Part shown: positions 1 to 13,159 of the stretch, one piece after another
Position numbering within the stretch: position 1 is the stretch's first letter
Layout of the letters: each line of letters starts with the position of its first letter
Origin: Symsagittifera roscoffensis
Taxonomy: Eukaryota; Xenacoelomorpha; Acoela; Convolutidae
Assembly: GCF_963678635.1 (NCBI RefSeq)
Contig: NC_087063.1
Span: 85,237,574-85,301,573 of the forward strand
DNA length: 64,000 nucleotides
Reading direction: 5' to 3'
Translations under genes and position numbers: made by a program
Notes under the pieces: model-generated
Seen by the model: only the letters and a program-made list of their open reading frames with translations
What the model was told of the DNA's origin: nothing
Database searches by the model: none

Positions 1-124
1 ATGACATAGAGTTTGATTTCACAAAATTTTTTACGGAATATAATAAAAGTATTCAATATCAAAACTCATAAAGAGTAAACTTAGTTTTCCCAAAAGATGT
101 CTTTGCCATCATTAATAGTTATGT

Positions 125-935
125 CTCAAAATTAGAAATAAATGAAACAATTCAAGTATCACGGCCGCAATTATCTCGACACGCATTAGTAAGAAGCGAA
201 ACTAATAATTTTTTCACAATTCCTAGACTTCATTCGTAAAACACTCGCCGATCATAAATAGTTAGGAATGATCTACAAAAATTTCTAGCTTGGTTCATTA
301 TAGATTGTTTTCAACACATATTACACCTATTTTTGCAAGCCCAAAAAAAAGTTCGGACCACAAACAAACGATGAAACAAAATTAGCAGACAAAACAGATT
401 GTTTATGGTACCCTGAATGATCCATGTAATGTTTTTTAACCGATAAAAGGAAACCTTAGACCAACAGAACTGAAAATTTCCCATTTTTCAAATCAGAAAA
501 CCCAACTAACAAGCATTTCATAGGAAACTAACCACAACCTTCTGAAGTTTTTCAAAATTAGAAACAAATGAAACATTTTAAGTATCACTGCCGCAATTAT
601 CTCGACACGCAATAGCAAGACGCGAAACTAACTTTTTGAGTATCACAACCGCATTTATCTCGACACGCAATAGCAAGTCGCGAAACTAACTTTTTTTCAC
701 AATTCCTAGAGTTTATTCGTAGAACACTCACCGATCACAAATAGTTAAAAAATATCTACAAAAAACACTAGCTTGTCTCATTATAATTGTTTTCAACACA
801 TAGTACACTTATTTTTGCAAGCCAACAATAAATTTCGGACCACAGACAAACGATGAAACAAATTTAGCAGAAAAAAAAACAGATTAATTATGGTACCCTG
901 AATGATCTCATGTATTGTTTTTTAACATCTCAAAG
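125..935 (+). repeat. Direct repeats in the retroelement leader, period about 425 bp
   Basis: The stretch from about 130 to 430 recurs from about 555 to 935: both carry the 'ATTATCTCGACACGC', 'TGTTTTCAACACAT' and 'TTTTTGCAAGCC' landmarks in the same order. The second copy has an internal duplication of about 57 bp around 580-690, where the 'ATCTCGACACGCAATAGCAAG' region appears twice. A second sequence at 441-547 recurs at 1533-1640. Together they suggest a repetitive, non-coding leader upstream of gag, or remnants of LTR/UTR duplications. No coding frame is seen in 1-1900. Confidence 0.6.
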
Positions 936-1899
936 GATTTTTAAACGCATCAAATTGCAACTATTTCCGTACAAAGAGTTTTTTTAAGAATAACTCCACT
1001 CACAACTAACACTAAACCCTTAATTTATAACGCAATATTTACTCATAGGACAAGTAACAATAGTTTAAATTCAACGTTCAACAGTATACAAGAAACCCTC
1101 AACGATAATAGAAACCTTATACAACAAGATATTCAAACTCCATCACACTTCATAAACGGAGAAATAGTTGAAACATTACCTATAAGAACACAACAAAGAA
1201 CTTCTATTCATACAACACTTACAACACCACATTGTAAAAATAATAATCATTTCCACCAACAACATTACAATCAACATTCACTTATGGATTACTAAACAAT
1301 CAGACCGATAAATAAAAACTACGAACTAACAAACAAAGACTCTCAATCGGAAATAACAGTTGGAAATACACTCAATTGAAAATAACTTTGCAAATCATAA
1401 TTACGATTTTTCGCTATCATTATTTTAAGAAGTCAAATTGCAAGAGCACTCTATGCGACAAAAATCAATCATAGGATCACAATTACACTAAACCGGTAAC
1501 GAAACCAATACCTCAACCTGTAAATTTTATCGATAAACGGAAACCTCAGACCAACAAAACTGAAAATTTTACGTTTTTCAAAAACAAAAAACCCAACTAA
1601 CAAGCAATTCATAGGAAACTAACCACAACATTCTGAAGATGAAGATAATTTTCATCAAGCCACACAACAAAGTCATACGAATCAACAAAAAAAAACTGAA
1701 ATAAAATAGATCAACCAGATGTTATTTTCAATCAGATATTTTCGAACCTTACATAAGTTCTCAAAAACCAAGTCAAATGCAACAACAGCCTCAAAAAAAT
1801 ATTCAACAACAGCCTCGAACAAAACGAAAAAAATTGGCACCTAATATTTGAAGAAAACGCAACAGTCTAGAAAAACCCAAAGTTACCAACCCGAATCAA

Positions 1900-2860
1900 G
1901 GAGAAACGAAATTCCCTTACCTTACTTTTTACAACATGAAGTCGTAAAAATTCAACTAATAAACTTGGAATCACTCCAACTTACAATGAAATGATACTTT
2001 ATGGGTGGATCATCCATAAAACTAAACAAACCACTCATGGTGTTTTCAGGAACACATCCTGACTACTTGAAGACTACACAAATGCTTTTACAGCCAACTT
2101 AATCTTGAACATGGGCCCAGAAACTATAAATACACCTCTACATCAAAATTTGATTCACAGACGCACAGCACTGATACAACGCACACTCAACGGCGCAGCG
2201 TGAAAATGGTTTTCACTATTACCCATAGAAATTGAAACCGGCTGGAAAAGATTTACCCAGGAATTTTCAAAAATGTTCAACTCTGAACGAAACAAGCAAC
2301 AGCAAAGATTTTTACGCCACGAAACTCGAAGACTTCCAATAAAACAAAAAACAAACTCGCAGTAAGAAACAAAACTCTAGTACGGAAAAAAGATTCTCTC
2401 ATTACATATGATTACAAAAACATGAAAATGACAAAAATTTTAATGATTACTTTAACAACACAATTACGAAAAATTGTAATGAAAAAGAGAATCTCACATC
2501 CACCATCAATCCGAGAACCCGATATAGATTTCCGAGTACTTGTAGACAAATTAGAACAAGCTGAAACCACAATGAAACCAGAAAAAACGGGAAATTGAAA
2601 GCTACAATACGTAAGTAATGTTCAAACACAAAACTTCATATATTAACAATATTCAAGAATCTGACAAGGAATTACCAAAAAAATTACTCAAATCCTCAAC
2701 ATCCAAAGCTCGAATTTTAAAGTTAAACGATCATTCAAAAATGGTGTAACTATTGCCGCAGATATGGACATAGCATTGCTGAATGCAGCCAAAAACAACA
2801 AAAGTTTTCAAATAAACAACCAAAATACAAAGAATCAAACATATATTTTCATCAATATAT
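1900..2860 (+). pseudogene. Decayed gag with one intact zinc knuckle
   Basis: A Gag-like capsid region is readable in broken frames. A short open stretch around 2037-2070 reads VFSGTHPDYL, then the frame shifts and a second stretch (about 2070-2290) continues with Gag-like features including an NMGPETI motif and a Trp-rich segment before a run of Gln. At 2745-2786 one complete nucleocapsid knuckle survives: Cys-X2-Cys-X4-His-X4-Cys (C-N-Y-C, then G-H, then E-C). Stops and frameshifts separate the parts, so no functional Gag is made. The order (capsid-like, then knuckle, then protease further on) fits Ty3/gypsy Gag. Confidence 0.7.
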
Positions 2861-3033
2861 GAAAACAGGTCAGATTTTACCAAACAAAAGCGTTCAGTTT
2901 ATCAATTGCTCAGGAAAATTACTTCCAAAGAGCTATAATAATAACAAGTCACAATCCCCTTATTCTAAAAAAATTTCGCGGAAGATCGCCAGATCGACGA
3001 AAAACCCAAATTAGAACTAATTGCTCAGACTAG

Positions 3034-3552
3034 AACAGAAGCCGCTCATATTTAAACCCTCATAAAAAGAACTCTTCCAATGACCACTCAAGATATTCTT
3101 CAAACAAACGCAATCGAAGTTATTCAAATAATCGCAATCGGAACTACCCCAATAATAGAATACACAACTACAACTATTCTAATTACCAGTACAATATTGA
3201 TTATAATCATAGGTTTTATGATAATTCTAGATTTAGAAGCAACAACTATCGAAACAGATTAAGAAATTATTTCCAGTCACTATATCGAAATAACTCTCAA
3301 TGTTCAAATCAACAAAAGGTAAACCACAGAAATAGTGCATCAATACATCAAAGACGAATCAACCAAGTACAATCCACAAATGAAACAAGCCCAGGCCCTC
3401 CAGGTTTTGACAATTCAGAAACTTCAGAATTGCAACTAAACCATATACACTGTGAAAGCACAGATGACAAAAGTGAAACAGAAAACACAATAGTTATTTA
3501 CATGCTTATATTAGAACTTGAATACGAAACATCAATTGAATTCAAATATTAC
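3034..3552 (+). pseudogene. Asn/Arg/Tyr-rich open frame between gag and protease
   Basis: A 173-codon stop-free frame (stop TAG at 3553, an in-frame TAG at 3031 just upstream) has no obvious start ATG. Its first half is low complexity, dominated by Asn, Arg, Tyr and Ser with repeated N-Y and N-R pairs; its second half is acidic and mixed (for example SPGPPGF, then ESTDDKSE). It lies between the zinc knuckle and the protease motif, so it most likely is the basic tail of Gag or the Gag-Pol linker. A shorter ATG-initiated frame at 3080-3262 overlaps it in another phase and is its shadow. Function beyond nucleic-acid-binding tail is not claimed. Confidence 0.55.
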
Positions 3553-3719
3553 TAGAATTTTATTTTCATTCAGAACCTCCAGAGCCAAGAAACAACTAAG
3601 AAAATTCAAATTACTTTCCTCGTATAACTGAAAACAATTCAAGTATGACTAATATATACCAGAATACAACGAAAAAGTATCAACGCCTAAAGAAAAAAAA
3701 ATGAAACTCAAAAAAAGCT

Positions 3720-6100
3720 TTCAATCATAAGATCTTGAAAAAAAATTTTAATCGATTCCGGCGAAGAATCAAATATTTTTAACGTTTTTAAAGTGAAGAA
3801 AATTCAGAATCTACATACAAAATTTTTACTATCCAAAATTTTCTTTAAATTAGCTATTGCACAAGGCACAAGTATCTCAATCTATGGAAAGTTTCACTAT
3901 CACTTATACGTTTTTGAACAATGGAACAAAATAAACTTTCAATCTTCAAACAAATATTCCATATAACAGATATTGAACATTTATATGTGGAATACCGTTC
4001 ATTACAAAACATATCCCAACCACAAACGTTCTAGAAAGCAAACTTCAGATTAAAGACAATTAAACACAGCTCAATATTACGTCCCTACCATTTTTTCAAC
4101 AAGTAAAAAAACAACCCCATTTTTTGTAAATTTTATCTAATTAATAATCAACAAAAAAATATTTAAAACCACTAACAGGAAATGGATATGATTTTTCCAT
4201 CAACCAAGTTCATCATTATAACAATGATCAGAACGCACAGAAATTATTTACCTCTGAACTCGAAATCAAACCAAATCATAAATTTTATAGGGTAACGATT
4301 TCATCGATAAAATGAAATAAAATTACAAACACAGATACGATAGCATTACACCTATATAACAATTCACCACACAAAATTACACTTCCTTTTGAGCTGTTAG
4401 GGTTTTGCGAAACGAATGCCATATTTCATTCTACACAAGTAAGAGCATACAGTTTAAATATTATTCTACAATTATTAGACATCCTGTCAATCAACAATCT
4501 TCAATAAAGAAATATCCTTTTAAAACATCAAAATATTACAAATGATTCAAAAAGAAACACAGATTATTTCATAAAAACCACCTATTTGAAACGGACCTTC
4601 CAAATCTCAAAATATGCAAATAAACAATAAAAATGTTGGTAAATGTTTAAATTTTAACATTCTCAATATAATCAGCAAGACCTTGAACAATTTCAGACCT
4701 ATTTTTAAAACATCCCATAGTTTATGCCACAGCATAACTTGATGTTGGAAAAATCTTTTCGCCACTACACCTTCCGCTTAAACTCAACGCAGTTTCCAAG
4801 AAAAAACGCGCAAGTAAAGTTCCAACACACTTGCAAGACAAAGCGAACTGGCTTCTTGACATTCTTGAACAATATGAACTTAAATCACCAGTAAACAGAG
4901 AACAACAATCCAAAGGAATTCCAGTTAATAATCTTGCCGAAGAAAAATCATCTAAAATCATTCTAGATGCAGGAAATTCATACTCTTTAATTGATGAATG
5001 AAAGTGCACTTGACCCATAGAACCAATACATGTAGTGCTTACAAAATTAAATGTACACTATTATACCATCACAGTGATGAATACTGTATATAATTAAATG
5101 TCATTAGACAAAAAATCACGTCGATTTACACTTTTTACTATTGAAAATCAACAATACGAAATTAATAGACTAATAAATTTAAGAAAAAAATCATTACATA
5201 TTTGGACAATGTTTTCATACAATCACAAAAACAACAAGAGATATTGCTAAACTTTTTAAGTAAAAGTGTCTTTGAAATGCAACAAAATCTCAGACCATTC
5301 TCCAACATTCTTAGACAACAAAATAAATTTTAATGGATCTCAGAACATTAAAAACGCTTCAACGAAAAAAAACCCTTCTAACGGAACAAATTTTAAACAC
5401 AACTACTGACTCATTTTAAACACAACTACTCTACTACTTTTGGAATCGGGGCAGCACTTTAACACTTTAACAATCTTATCAAGGCTTTAATAAATCAATC
5501 TTATATCAACAAACTGAAGACTTTTCAGACAACAAGAACTCCGATTCTCCAAACTTATGAAAGAATGCGCAGCCATCATATTTACATTAACAGAATGAAT
5601 TCTTACACCTTGGATCAAAACATCTAACAGTTTTATTCACAGATCAAAAACCAATAATTGTTCTACTTACACAGAAATCTAATCCTAACAATAGATTATA
5701 TAGATTTCAACTTATTTTAATAAAACTTCAAAACCTACATATCGTTCGAACAGTAAGCAAAACATTGCTTTACCAGGCACACTGAGCCAAAACACACCAC
5801 CTGAAATATTTACACGAAAAACAACTGTAGAATTAACCCAAAAGAAAAAAAGTTTCTCGCAAAAGACGAAATATCACCACGCTTATAAAGTAGATAAGCT
5901 GTAAGAATTGACTGCGATAACAATCAGATAAATACCTTAGAACAATTTTCACTAAATCTAGATTGCCAAAACAATCACTACGAAGTAGATTTATTAGGTA
6001 AGGATACATTTAAACCTATACCATTTTAATCATGAATAAAACATAAAACACAACTGAAATCCCATCGACAAAAACCACTACGAAACAATTCATTCCCCTC
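3720..6100 (+). pseudogene. Decayed pol: protease, reverse transcriptase, RNase H
   Basis: Protease: a hydrophobic stretch leads into Asp-Ser-Gly at 3754-3762, the retropepsin catalytic triplet. RT: an open stretch from about 4798 to 4896 reads VPTHLQDK and LLDILEQYEL, matching the RT N-terminus; KIILDA follows near 4960. The catalytic box at 5199-5210 reads Y-L-D-N instead of YxDD, so the second metal-binding Asp is lost, and the distance from the N-terminal blocks is too short, implying an internal deletion. RNase H: GIGAAL near 5445-5460, then a 61-codon open stretch 5597-5779 containing FTDQKPI. Many stops and shifts lie between these islands. This is inactive; the family call rests on motif order. 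Confidence 0.75.
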
Positions 6101-6479
6101 AATAGAAAAAGAAGGCCTAACGACATATAAAGTTTGTTAGGCCCTCCCAAATCAAGTCTAAAATACACAATCAACAAAATCTTTGATTTACAAGACGACC
6201 CCCTGGATAAATACCTCTATCAAAGAACGGAATTCAAAATAATTTTTCCCCGACACAGAATCATTCACACTTCAAGTATTACAGAAAAAACAAACTCTTG
6301 ATCCGGTTATCAGAAAACTGAAATCTTGGCACAAATGTAAAACAAAACCCATTAAGGCCGATATCACAATTTTAGGAATTAAAAGCTTACTCCGGTACTT
6401 CCAAAAATTTAACAATACGACAATAAATCAAAACACTGACTTCTTGAAATATCATTAACTAGAAAAAAAGTACCCTGTT

Positions 6480-7980
6480 GATCAATTAATCTAATATAAA
6501 GCATTTGTTATATCATTTTTGTTGAATACAAAAGGACATGTAGGATCAGATAAGACTTATTCTAAGTTCACGCAAAAATTGTTTTTCCAAACGCACCACT
6601 TTGGATCAAAGTACTTTCCAATGACTGTATTAAATGCCAGTTAAGAAAACCTGTTCTCTATTAAAGGCGAATGGCAGAAAAATAAGATTTAAAAGGACAA
6701 AGTTAATATTTTAACCATAGAATCCTGTTTGATACAAAAGGACGTATATCCCCTCCTCAGAAGGAAATTCCTATATAATATTAATAGTAGATGCATTTAT
6801 GCATTATGTAGCACTCAACCCTGTACTTAATGTATCGCTTACTATGCATACACAACACTTTACGAACACTAGATAGCAAACTTGAACTATCTGAAAACTT
6901 TAAGACAGACAAGGGAATACAATTCATGAACAATGAAATAATTACCCAACATCATCTTTAAAATATTAAACATAAACCTAGAACATCTATGCCCCATGGA
7001 CAAACGGATTAGTCGAATGCAAGAACTGCTCCCTACAAGAATACCTTTGATGTATAAAAAACGGAAAGGATCAAAAATACACCGAATGGTCAGATATTAA
7101 AATATTCCAGTTACCATCTTATTATCAGATTACAACAACATCTGGACTATCACCATATGAAGTGGTTTTTTGCCAAAAACAACGAGAAACTTTAACGTTC
7201 ATAGCAAATTTATCAAAAAACGCACAAGTTTAATGTCAAGCAACGAAAGATTCATTTTTCTTATAGCTGACTACTTTACACTCATGACGAAGATCATTTT
7301 CACTCTCCGCAAATTTTAAAATTAGCCTTTAAAACCCACACAAAAAGATGGATTCTGAACAGAGATAAAAACCACAAAGAAATTTCTCAAAAAATAGCAA
7401 ACAATTTATTCCAAAGACAAAACTTTCAATCTTAGATGAGTTCACTCTTAACCCCAGCATCAAACCTAAAAATAGGAACAATTGTTTTGATTCTTAACTT
7501 TACAATTCGAAAAGGAATCTCAAAAAATTTATAATTTCTTCAAAAAGGACCAAAGCAAATTATAGAAAAACCTTCAGTCATGACATATGAATCAATAGGC
7601 TTTCACAAAAAAAATACAGCATAGAAACAGTCTTTTACCAAAATATTCGAAAAGTACGCCCTCCATGAACTAACACAATTGTACTCCTTTACAGGACTAC
7701 TCATTCATTGTTGATAAAACAAAGAAAACTAAGGCTCAAAATGCATCAACAAACATCATTTATTTAGCACAATCATCTGCTTAAATAATTCCGAATGAAA
7801 ATTCTGAAAAACCTCCAAAACAGATTCAAAAACAAAAACAAAGAATTATTCGCAAAAACAGAAAACATTACTTTACCTAAATTTAAAAAATCACAACACT
7901 GCAAATCATGTCGACTTAGAAGTCAGCCGGAAAAAGATTATAAGGTTTTTATTCCAAAATCTAAAATAATAAGTTAAGTA
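6480..7980 (+). pseudogene. Decayed integrase and pol C-terminus
   Basis: The zinc-binding domain shows His in GHVGSDK near 6537 and a Cys pair in CIKC at 6626-6637. The catalytic triad is still visible in separate frames: Asp in FDTKGR near 6729-6732, Asp in KTDKGIQF at 6908-6910, and Glu in TNGLVE at 7015-7017. Downstream, SGLSPYEVVF (about 7141) matches the conserved C-terminal side of the core, and QKGPKQIIEKP near 7540 resembles the GPY/F module. A Lys/Gln-rich tail runs to about 7860. Frameshifts interrupt every block. RT-RNase H before integrase identifies Ty3/gypsy order rather than Ty1/copia. Confidence 0.75.
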
Positions 7981-8429
7981 GAATTCCCACAACGCTCTGA
8001 TTAGTTGACAACATCAGAGTATTAGATACTCACTAAAAAGTCATTCAATCAGACATGATTCCTATTTAAACGCCACCGCTATTATAAGCCAATATATCAC
8101 CAACTTGAGGAAAATCTATAACTTTAACTCATTGACCTCCAAATCAAAATCAAGCACTGCCCCATATTTGAAAATTTGAGTAAAAATCTTGAAATTTTTT
8201 TTTATCAATGAATACAAAAATCAACAATGTTGCCTCAACTTGTACCCGGAAAGTCACCAAAAGAAAATTACTTAATTAGCCTAAGGACATAATTCAACCT
8301 GATCACTTAGTCTAAGGATACTCTACTTCACAAAAACCCCTGATCATTCCATAAAGAAAAACAAGAATTAAAAAACTAATACCTTAACAACCAGACTTCC
8401 TTTCATCAAAATTTCTTCATACCCAACCC

Positions 8430-11400
8430 CCTTGTCTAAAACCAATGAAACATCAATTTCTACTCGTTTTCCACTCTGGAAAAAAAACATGATTCGACAG
8501 ACCAAACCACATTTAGAAAAATTCTTCCCAACTCACTTAAACATAATCAAAAAAATATCATCTCAAACTTTTTTTTCAATCTTTTCAACACTTTTTCAAT
8601 TTTGTATTTTTTCATTACCAATTTTTTATTAGAAATCATTATATTCTTTTTTCTAATCTAATGCTTAGTACCCAATTTATAATTTGCTATTCCCTCATCT
8701 AGACCTATATTTCACTCTTTAAAACCATTGACTACCTAATCAGCTACGATACTAAACAATTTCTTAATTGATACGAAGCTTACTAAGTAGAAAAGACATT
8801 TTTTCTTTTCGTAATTTTTCTCACCTCACTAGATTCTCTGATTTTGATATTCCATACCTAAAAAAAGAAAGCGATCATTTGCTTTTGTACTAGCAACAAT
8901 TTTCATTATTACTCTTGCTGAAGAATATTATAAAGAACACAGACTTAAGTAAAAAAAAAAATAAAAACATAAAATTTCAAATTTGCTAATCCAAACCCTA
9001 TTAAGGATTCCCGACCAAACAACTCATCCTAAGACCCGCAATAGCACCTTTTTTCAGTCAAACAAACCAACCCCAATCGAAAGCTTGTATCTCATATGTA
9101 GAAAACTCCTACACCTTTGAAGAAAGACACGCATCATTTTCAGAACCATTGATAGCAGCCATTTGTCAAGCACCCCTAAGTGAACCACAATACGAGCCAA
9201 CATACAATATTTACCCTTCACTTTAACAGGATCTCAGCAGTACAGGACCTTTAAGCCAAAACCAAAAATTTAACATTTATAATTTATAATAGACAGAAAA
9301 ATTGTTCACACCCGACACAAGAGTTCAATTTAATGACCCTCATCACCATCATCGACCCCTCTAGACATTTACTGTACTACAATACAAAGCACCCCTACAT
9401 CACTTCAAATCCCTTGCCAACAAATTACCGCAAATATTCCGGCAGAATATTTAGGTTCAACGCCTACTTCTGAACAAAGTCGTGTAAATCGAACCCTTTA
9501 ATCCCCCCATTTCATCACAAAAATTTCCACATTGCATGACAGAAACATTTTCTCAAGGCAAATCCTATCTTGTAAAAATGATCCAATAGAAGTGTTTTCA
9601 GATATTTCCTTATCAGTACCAGAAACATTAGCCCTTCCACTCAATCACCGGTCAAACACCATCAGCTACATTTTCTCATAACTTTCCAAGTCATTTGGAA
9701 GACAGATACCGTGAACTGAAAGGTAGAATCATACTTTTACGCTTATATTGGAACTCTTGTGTAGCACGCCCTCCACGTTTTGGCCAATATCTCGATAGAA
9801 ATCGACTCCATAATGGGGCTTCAAACAGGCTACAATGCAAAAACGGTATTCGCAAGGAGATTCACGAACCTCGAAGAAGTCGAAAAACTTTCACAACTAA
9901 ATTTATCTCTTAATTTTGAAAGAACGGTAAAATTAAACAATTTGGTAAGTCATCCATTAGCATTGTCACCACCAGACATCGTTATCCCCACCAATTAAAT
10001 CAACAGAAATTGTATATAAATACGATAGATATACAAAACAGACCATAGATTATAATATAACAATTTAAAATCCCTTTTCAAGACTGTTGTACATATGTAT
10101 CTTTTCATCGTTTTTTAAACAAAAACCTTTCTTTTTCACTTCACCATGCATCCACAAATCACAAAAACTCTTCCCCCACAGAAAGGACGACAAGATCTCA
10201 TTGCTTCACACTACGATTGAGAAGATCACCAAGAAAAAACACCCCATAACTACGCAATTAACCAGGTCACAGAGTGTGAATCTGAATCACAAGATATTGA
10301 ATCAGGAATGGTAGTCGCTACACTTTATTCCATAGCCCGAGCCACAGCTCTATAAGGTTATAAATTCACAGGAAAATTCTCTGTAAAGAAAGTACATTGT
10401 TCATAACTTTCACGTGGAAACAAAAATAGACATGATCATGAATATTTTAAATAAAAATTACATAGTAAGACTTTTATATCTCAAACCGGAAGAACGAACT
10501 CAATCACTTAAAAAATTAACAAAAAAAACGAAAATTGTAACTTAGTAACATTTCAAATTTTTGAACAGCACCAATATCCAATTAGACGATACATTCCCTT
10601 ATCATGGCGTACACGGATGTTTGAACTATGGTTTACTTGATAAAAAATAAACACCTCGTATTGGAATAAAAAACCCGTCAATTTTCAAAGCAGACACAAA
10701 AAACTCGAGCTAACAAGAAATATGGTTTTTCTATTAGAAAATTTACCTAGAAAAGTTACAATTAACCGAGATTTAAAAAACGATACTATGTTAAATCAAG
10801 GCATTCGCTTATCTTGATTAACATGGATTTCGTGAAAATTACCAAGGACATTGCAATCTCACTTCACAAACGCAGGCAATCAAAGTTTGGTTCACAAAAG
10901 ACACATATACCACATTTCAAGTCGCTAAGTTTTTGGCACGAATGAAAAACTTTACAAAAAAGACTTAATATACCCGTAAATTTGATAAAATGAACCCTGA
11001 TCGAAGAAGATCAAACCCAAATCAAAGTAAATTGTACGTGGAATAGAAAATAAATTATTACGTTTTTAATTTATTACGTTTACCCTGAAACTGAAGTTTC
11101 ATGGAAATACGCCAAACCACTTTTTGAACACAATAGTCAGAAACTCTTGTCGAATACGCAGAAGGTTTCGACAGGAAATCAGGCAAGTTATTTCTTAACA
11201 TGTCCGACCAAAATGGAACTAGAGAAGACAAAAAACCTTACATCCCTGTAACCTTCTAAAATTATAATGGAAACATTGGAGGAAAAGTTCGGTTAGGAAA
11301 CCAAGAAAGTACCAGGTTACAAGAACTGTCACTAGTGACTAATACACATTTTTGCTCAGATTGCTAGAAAAATCACCTCGATATGAAATTAGATTATACA

Positions 11401-12400
11401 ATTGCCAGAATTTTTCAAGAAAAGTCACTTTCCGAATTAGAAACACTGTACTATTTGTGTTCGTTCTTATTTACATAAAGGATGTAATCTTTCGCTTTTG
11501 CAGTACTAAAAATACCTTACGCAGGATATCTCTTTTCAAGCGACCGCTCTAACTTCCTCAATTGGGAAGCAAACATCCTTTGGTTTTACACTTGCACTAA
11601 AAAGCTTTCACCACTTTATGCTTTTTATGACAAAAGATGCTTTCAACACGCATACCTATATGTTATATAACAAATATTTTTAGGCACCCTATCACGCTCA
11701 ACTTTTTGTTGGGTTACAACTGTCCCATTTGGTTCTGAAAATAGCCACAATGTAGTACAGCTTAACCCAAACAAAGATATATATTATCTTTTAACTCCAT
11801 ATCCTACCTTAATGCCACCTTTAAAGAAACTCTCGCCTAAAAGCATACGCGTAATTGCTCGTAACCCAAACTTAGACCAACAATTAATAAGTTGTTACTT
11901 CAAATTAGTTATACAACATCACATTCGAGAACTTCTCACTAAAATGGATACACTCCAGTGACAATCAATTGATCAAACTCTACGAAAACTTGCAGAAAAA
12001 GCAGGTTTTTTCAGACATCTACCGACAAGACTACAATGGTGTTTTAAAGACATTAAACACTCTAACTACCTGAATGGAGAAAAATATCGGCCAAAAATAT
12101 TTCACTAATTAATATTTTTAGAATACTAAATATAAAAAACGAACTCCCAGCATTTGTAGTGGCCGTAGTACATCTTAGAACGATAGACTGACTATATTAT
12201 ACGCAATGCTTGCTTTCATAGGTTTCCTCTTCTCACTATTGAAAGGAAACTATAATACAAACGCAAAACACACAGAAGTCATTAGACAAGCTGAGCGTAG
12301 CACGCATTTTATTTGCAGCAATTTTTGAAAAATGTTCAACCTCTATTAACAAAACACACAAATTCTTGACGCACAAACTCTAGTATTGACGCACAAACTA
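8430..12400 (+). pseudogene. Decayed coding sequence 3' of pol, possibly envelope-like
   Basis: Stop-sparse islands continue for about 4 kb after integrase. Near 8560-8632 a hydrophobic Phe-rich run could be a signal peptide or membrane segment. Around 9350-9680 a frame with one stop contains SVPETLALPL. Around 11370-11470 another island reads DYTIARIFQEKSLSELET, followed by Cys-containing sequence, and after further shifts an aromatic, Pro- and Cys-containing region to about 11850. A hydrophobic segment appears near 12200-12250. An extracellular-type, Cys-containing product with membrane segments after pol would fit an Env-like gene, but I recognise no specific glycoprotein family, so this is inference. 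It is certainly non-functional. Confidence 0.4.
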
Positions 12401-12681
12401 GTGAGTATTATAAAATGTTATCTACATTACAAATACGACACCTTCAGCACCATCAGATTTACACAGTTTAAAAAATAACCATCCTCTCTCAGTCCCACAA
12501 AGTTATAGAATTACACTTTTGTCCAATGAACGAATAGTTCATTCTAATAACTTACAACGAAGCCCCAAGTCTCATAAAACACTCAATCAACCCACTGCTG
12601 ACGACACGTGAACAAGTGTTGAACAACCGCAAACCTCAAATTTTTGATCTCAAAACAATCATCTTTTTAGCCCTCGATTAG

Positions 12682-13157
12682 CCGCCTTCAACCGTTCCCG
12701 TTCCTATCCATCCAATACCCAACGCCACAATTCCCTCATTACAGTCTCAGGCCTCACCTCTTCCCCTTTATTTTTCTAAACTACCACGCAAGGACTCAGA
12801 TGACACAAATCATTCAAATTGTAATACCATATATAGTTTTAGTAACTTCGACTTTGAAACTCCCTATGAATTCCTCGACTCTGAACCCAGACCCACTTAT
12901 TTTTCCAAACCACCCTTTCAACCCATAACTCCAGCTACCCCTGTTTTTTTGAACCCTCTCTTTGTTCTTCCTCGCACTCTAACGCTACCCTTATTCTTTT
13001 ACCTTTCTCAAGTAATGCACCCGATGCACCCAGTCCAATCAAAGACGACCAATTAGAACATGATCTAGATGAATTTAGTACTCACCAGCAACATAGTCAT
13101 AATACAAATAACTCCCCTCTGTCCTCATTGCCACAACGCATGCACACAGAATTGTCA
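12682..13157 (+). pseudogene. Pro/Ser-rich coding island in two overlapping frames
   Basis: One frame is stop-free from 12682 to 13053 (124 codons) and is rich in Pro, Ser, Thr and Leu. A second frame takes over at about 12990 and stays open to 13157, with an acidic run (KDDQLEHDLDEF) followed by His/Gln/Ser. The handover suggests a single ancestral frame broken by an indel near 13000. The composition is that of a flexible linker or cytoplasmic tail; the position at the 3' end of the retroelement fits the end of a late gene. I do not recognise it. Confidence 0.4.
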
Positions 13158-13159
13158 TG

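Noticed and set aside
4722-5018. 98-codon minus frame
   Set aside because: It is antisense to the RT N-terminal blocks of the decayed pol.
9695-9998. Two overlapping 72-codon frames
   Set aside because: Both are in the decayed retroelement and overlap each other in different phases; neither has a domain or context as an independent gene.
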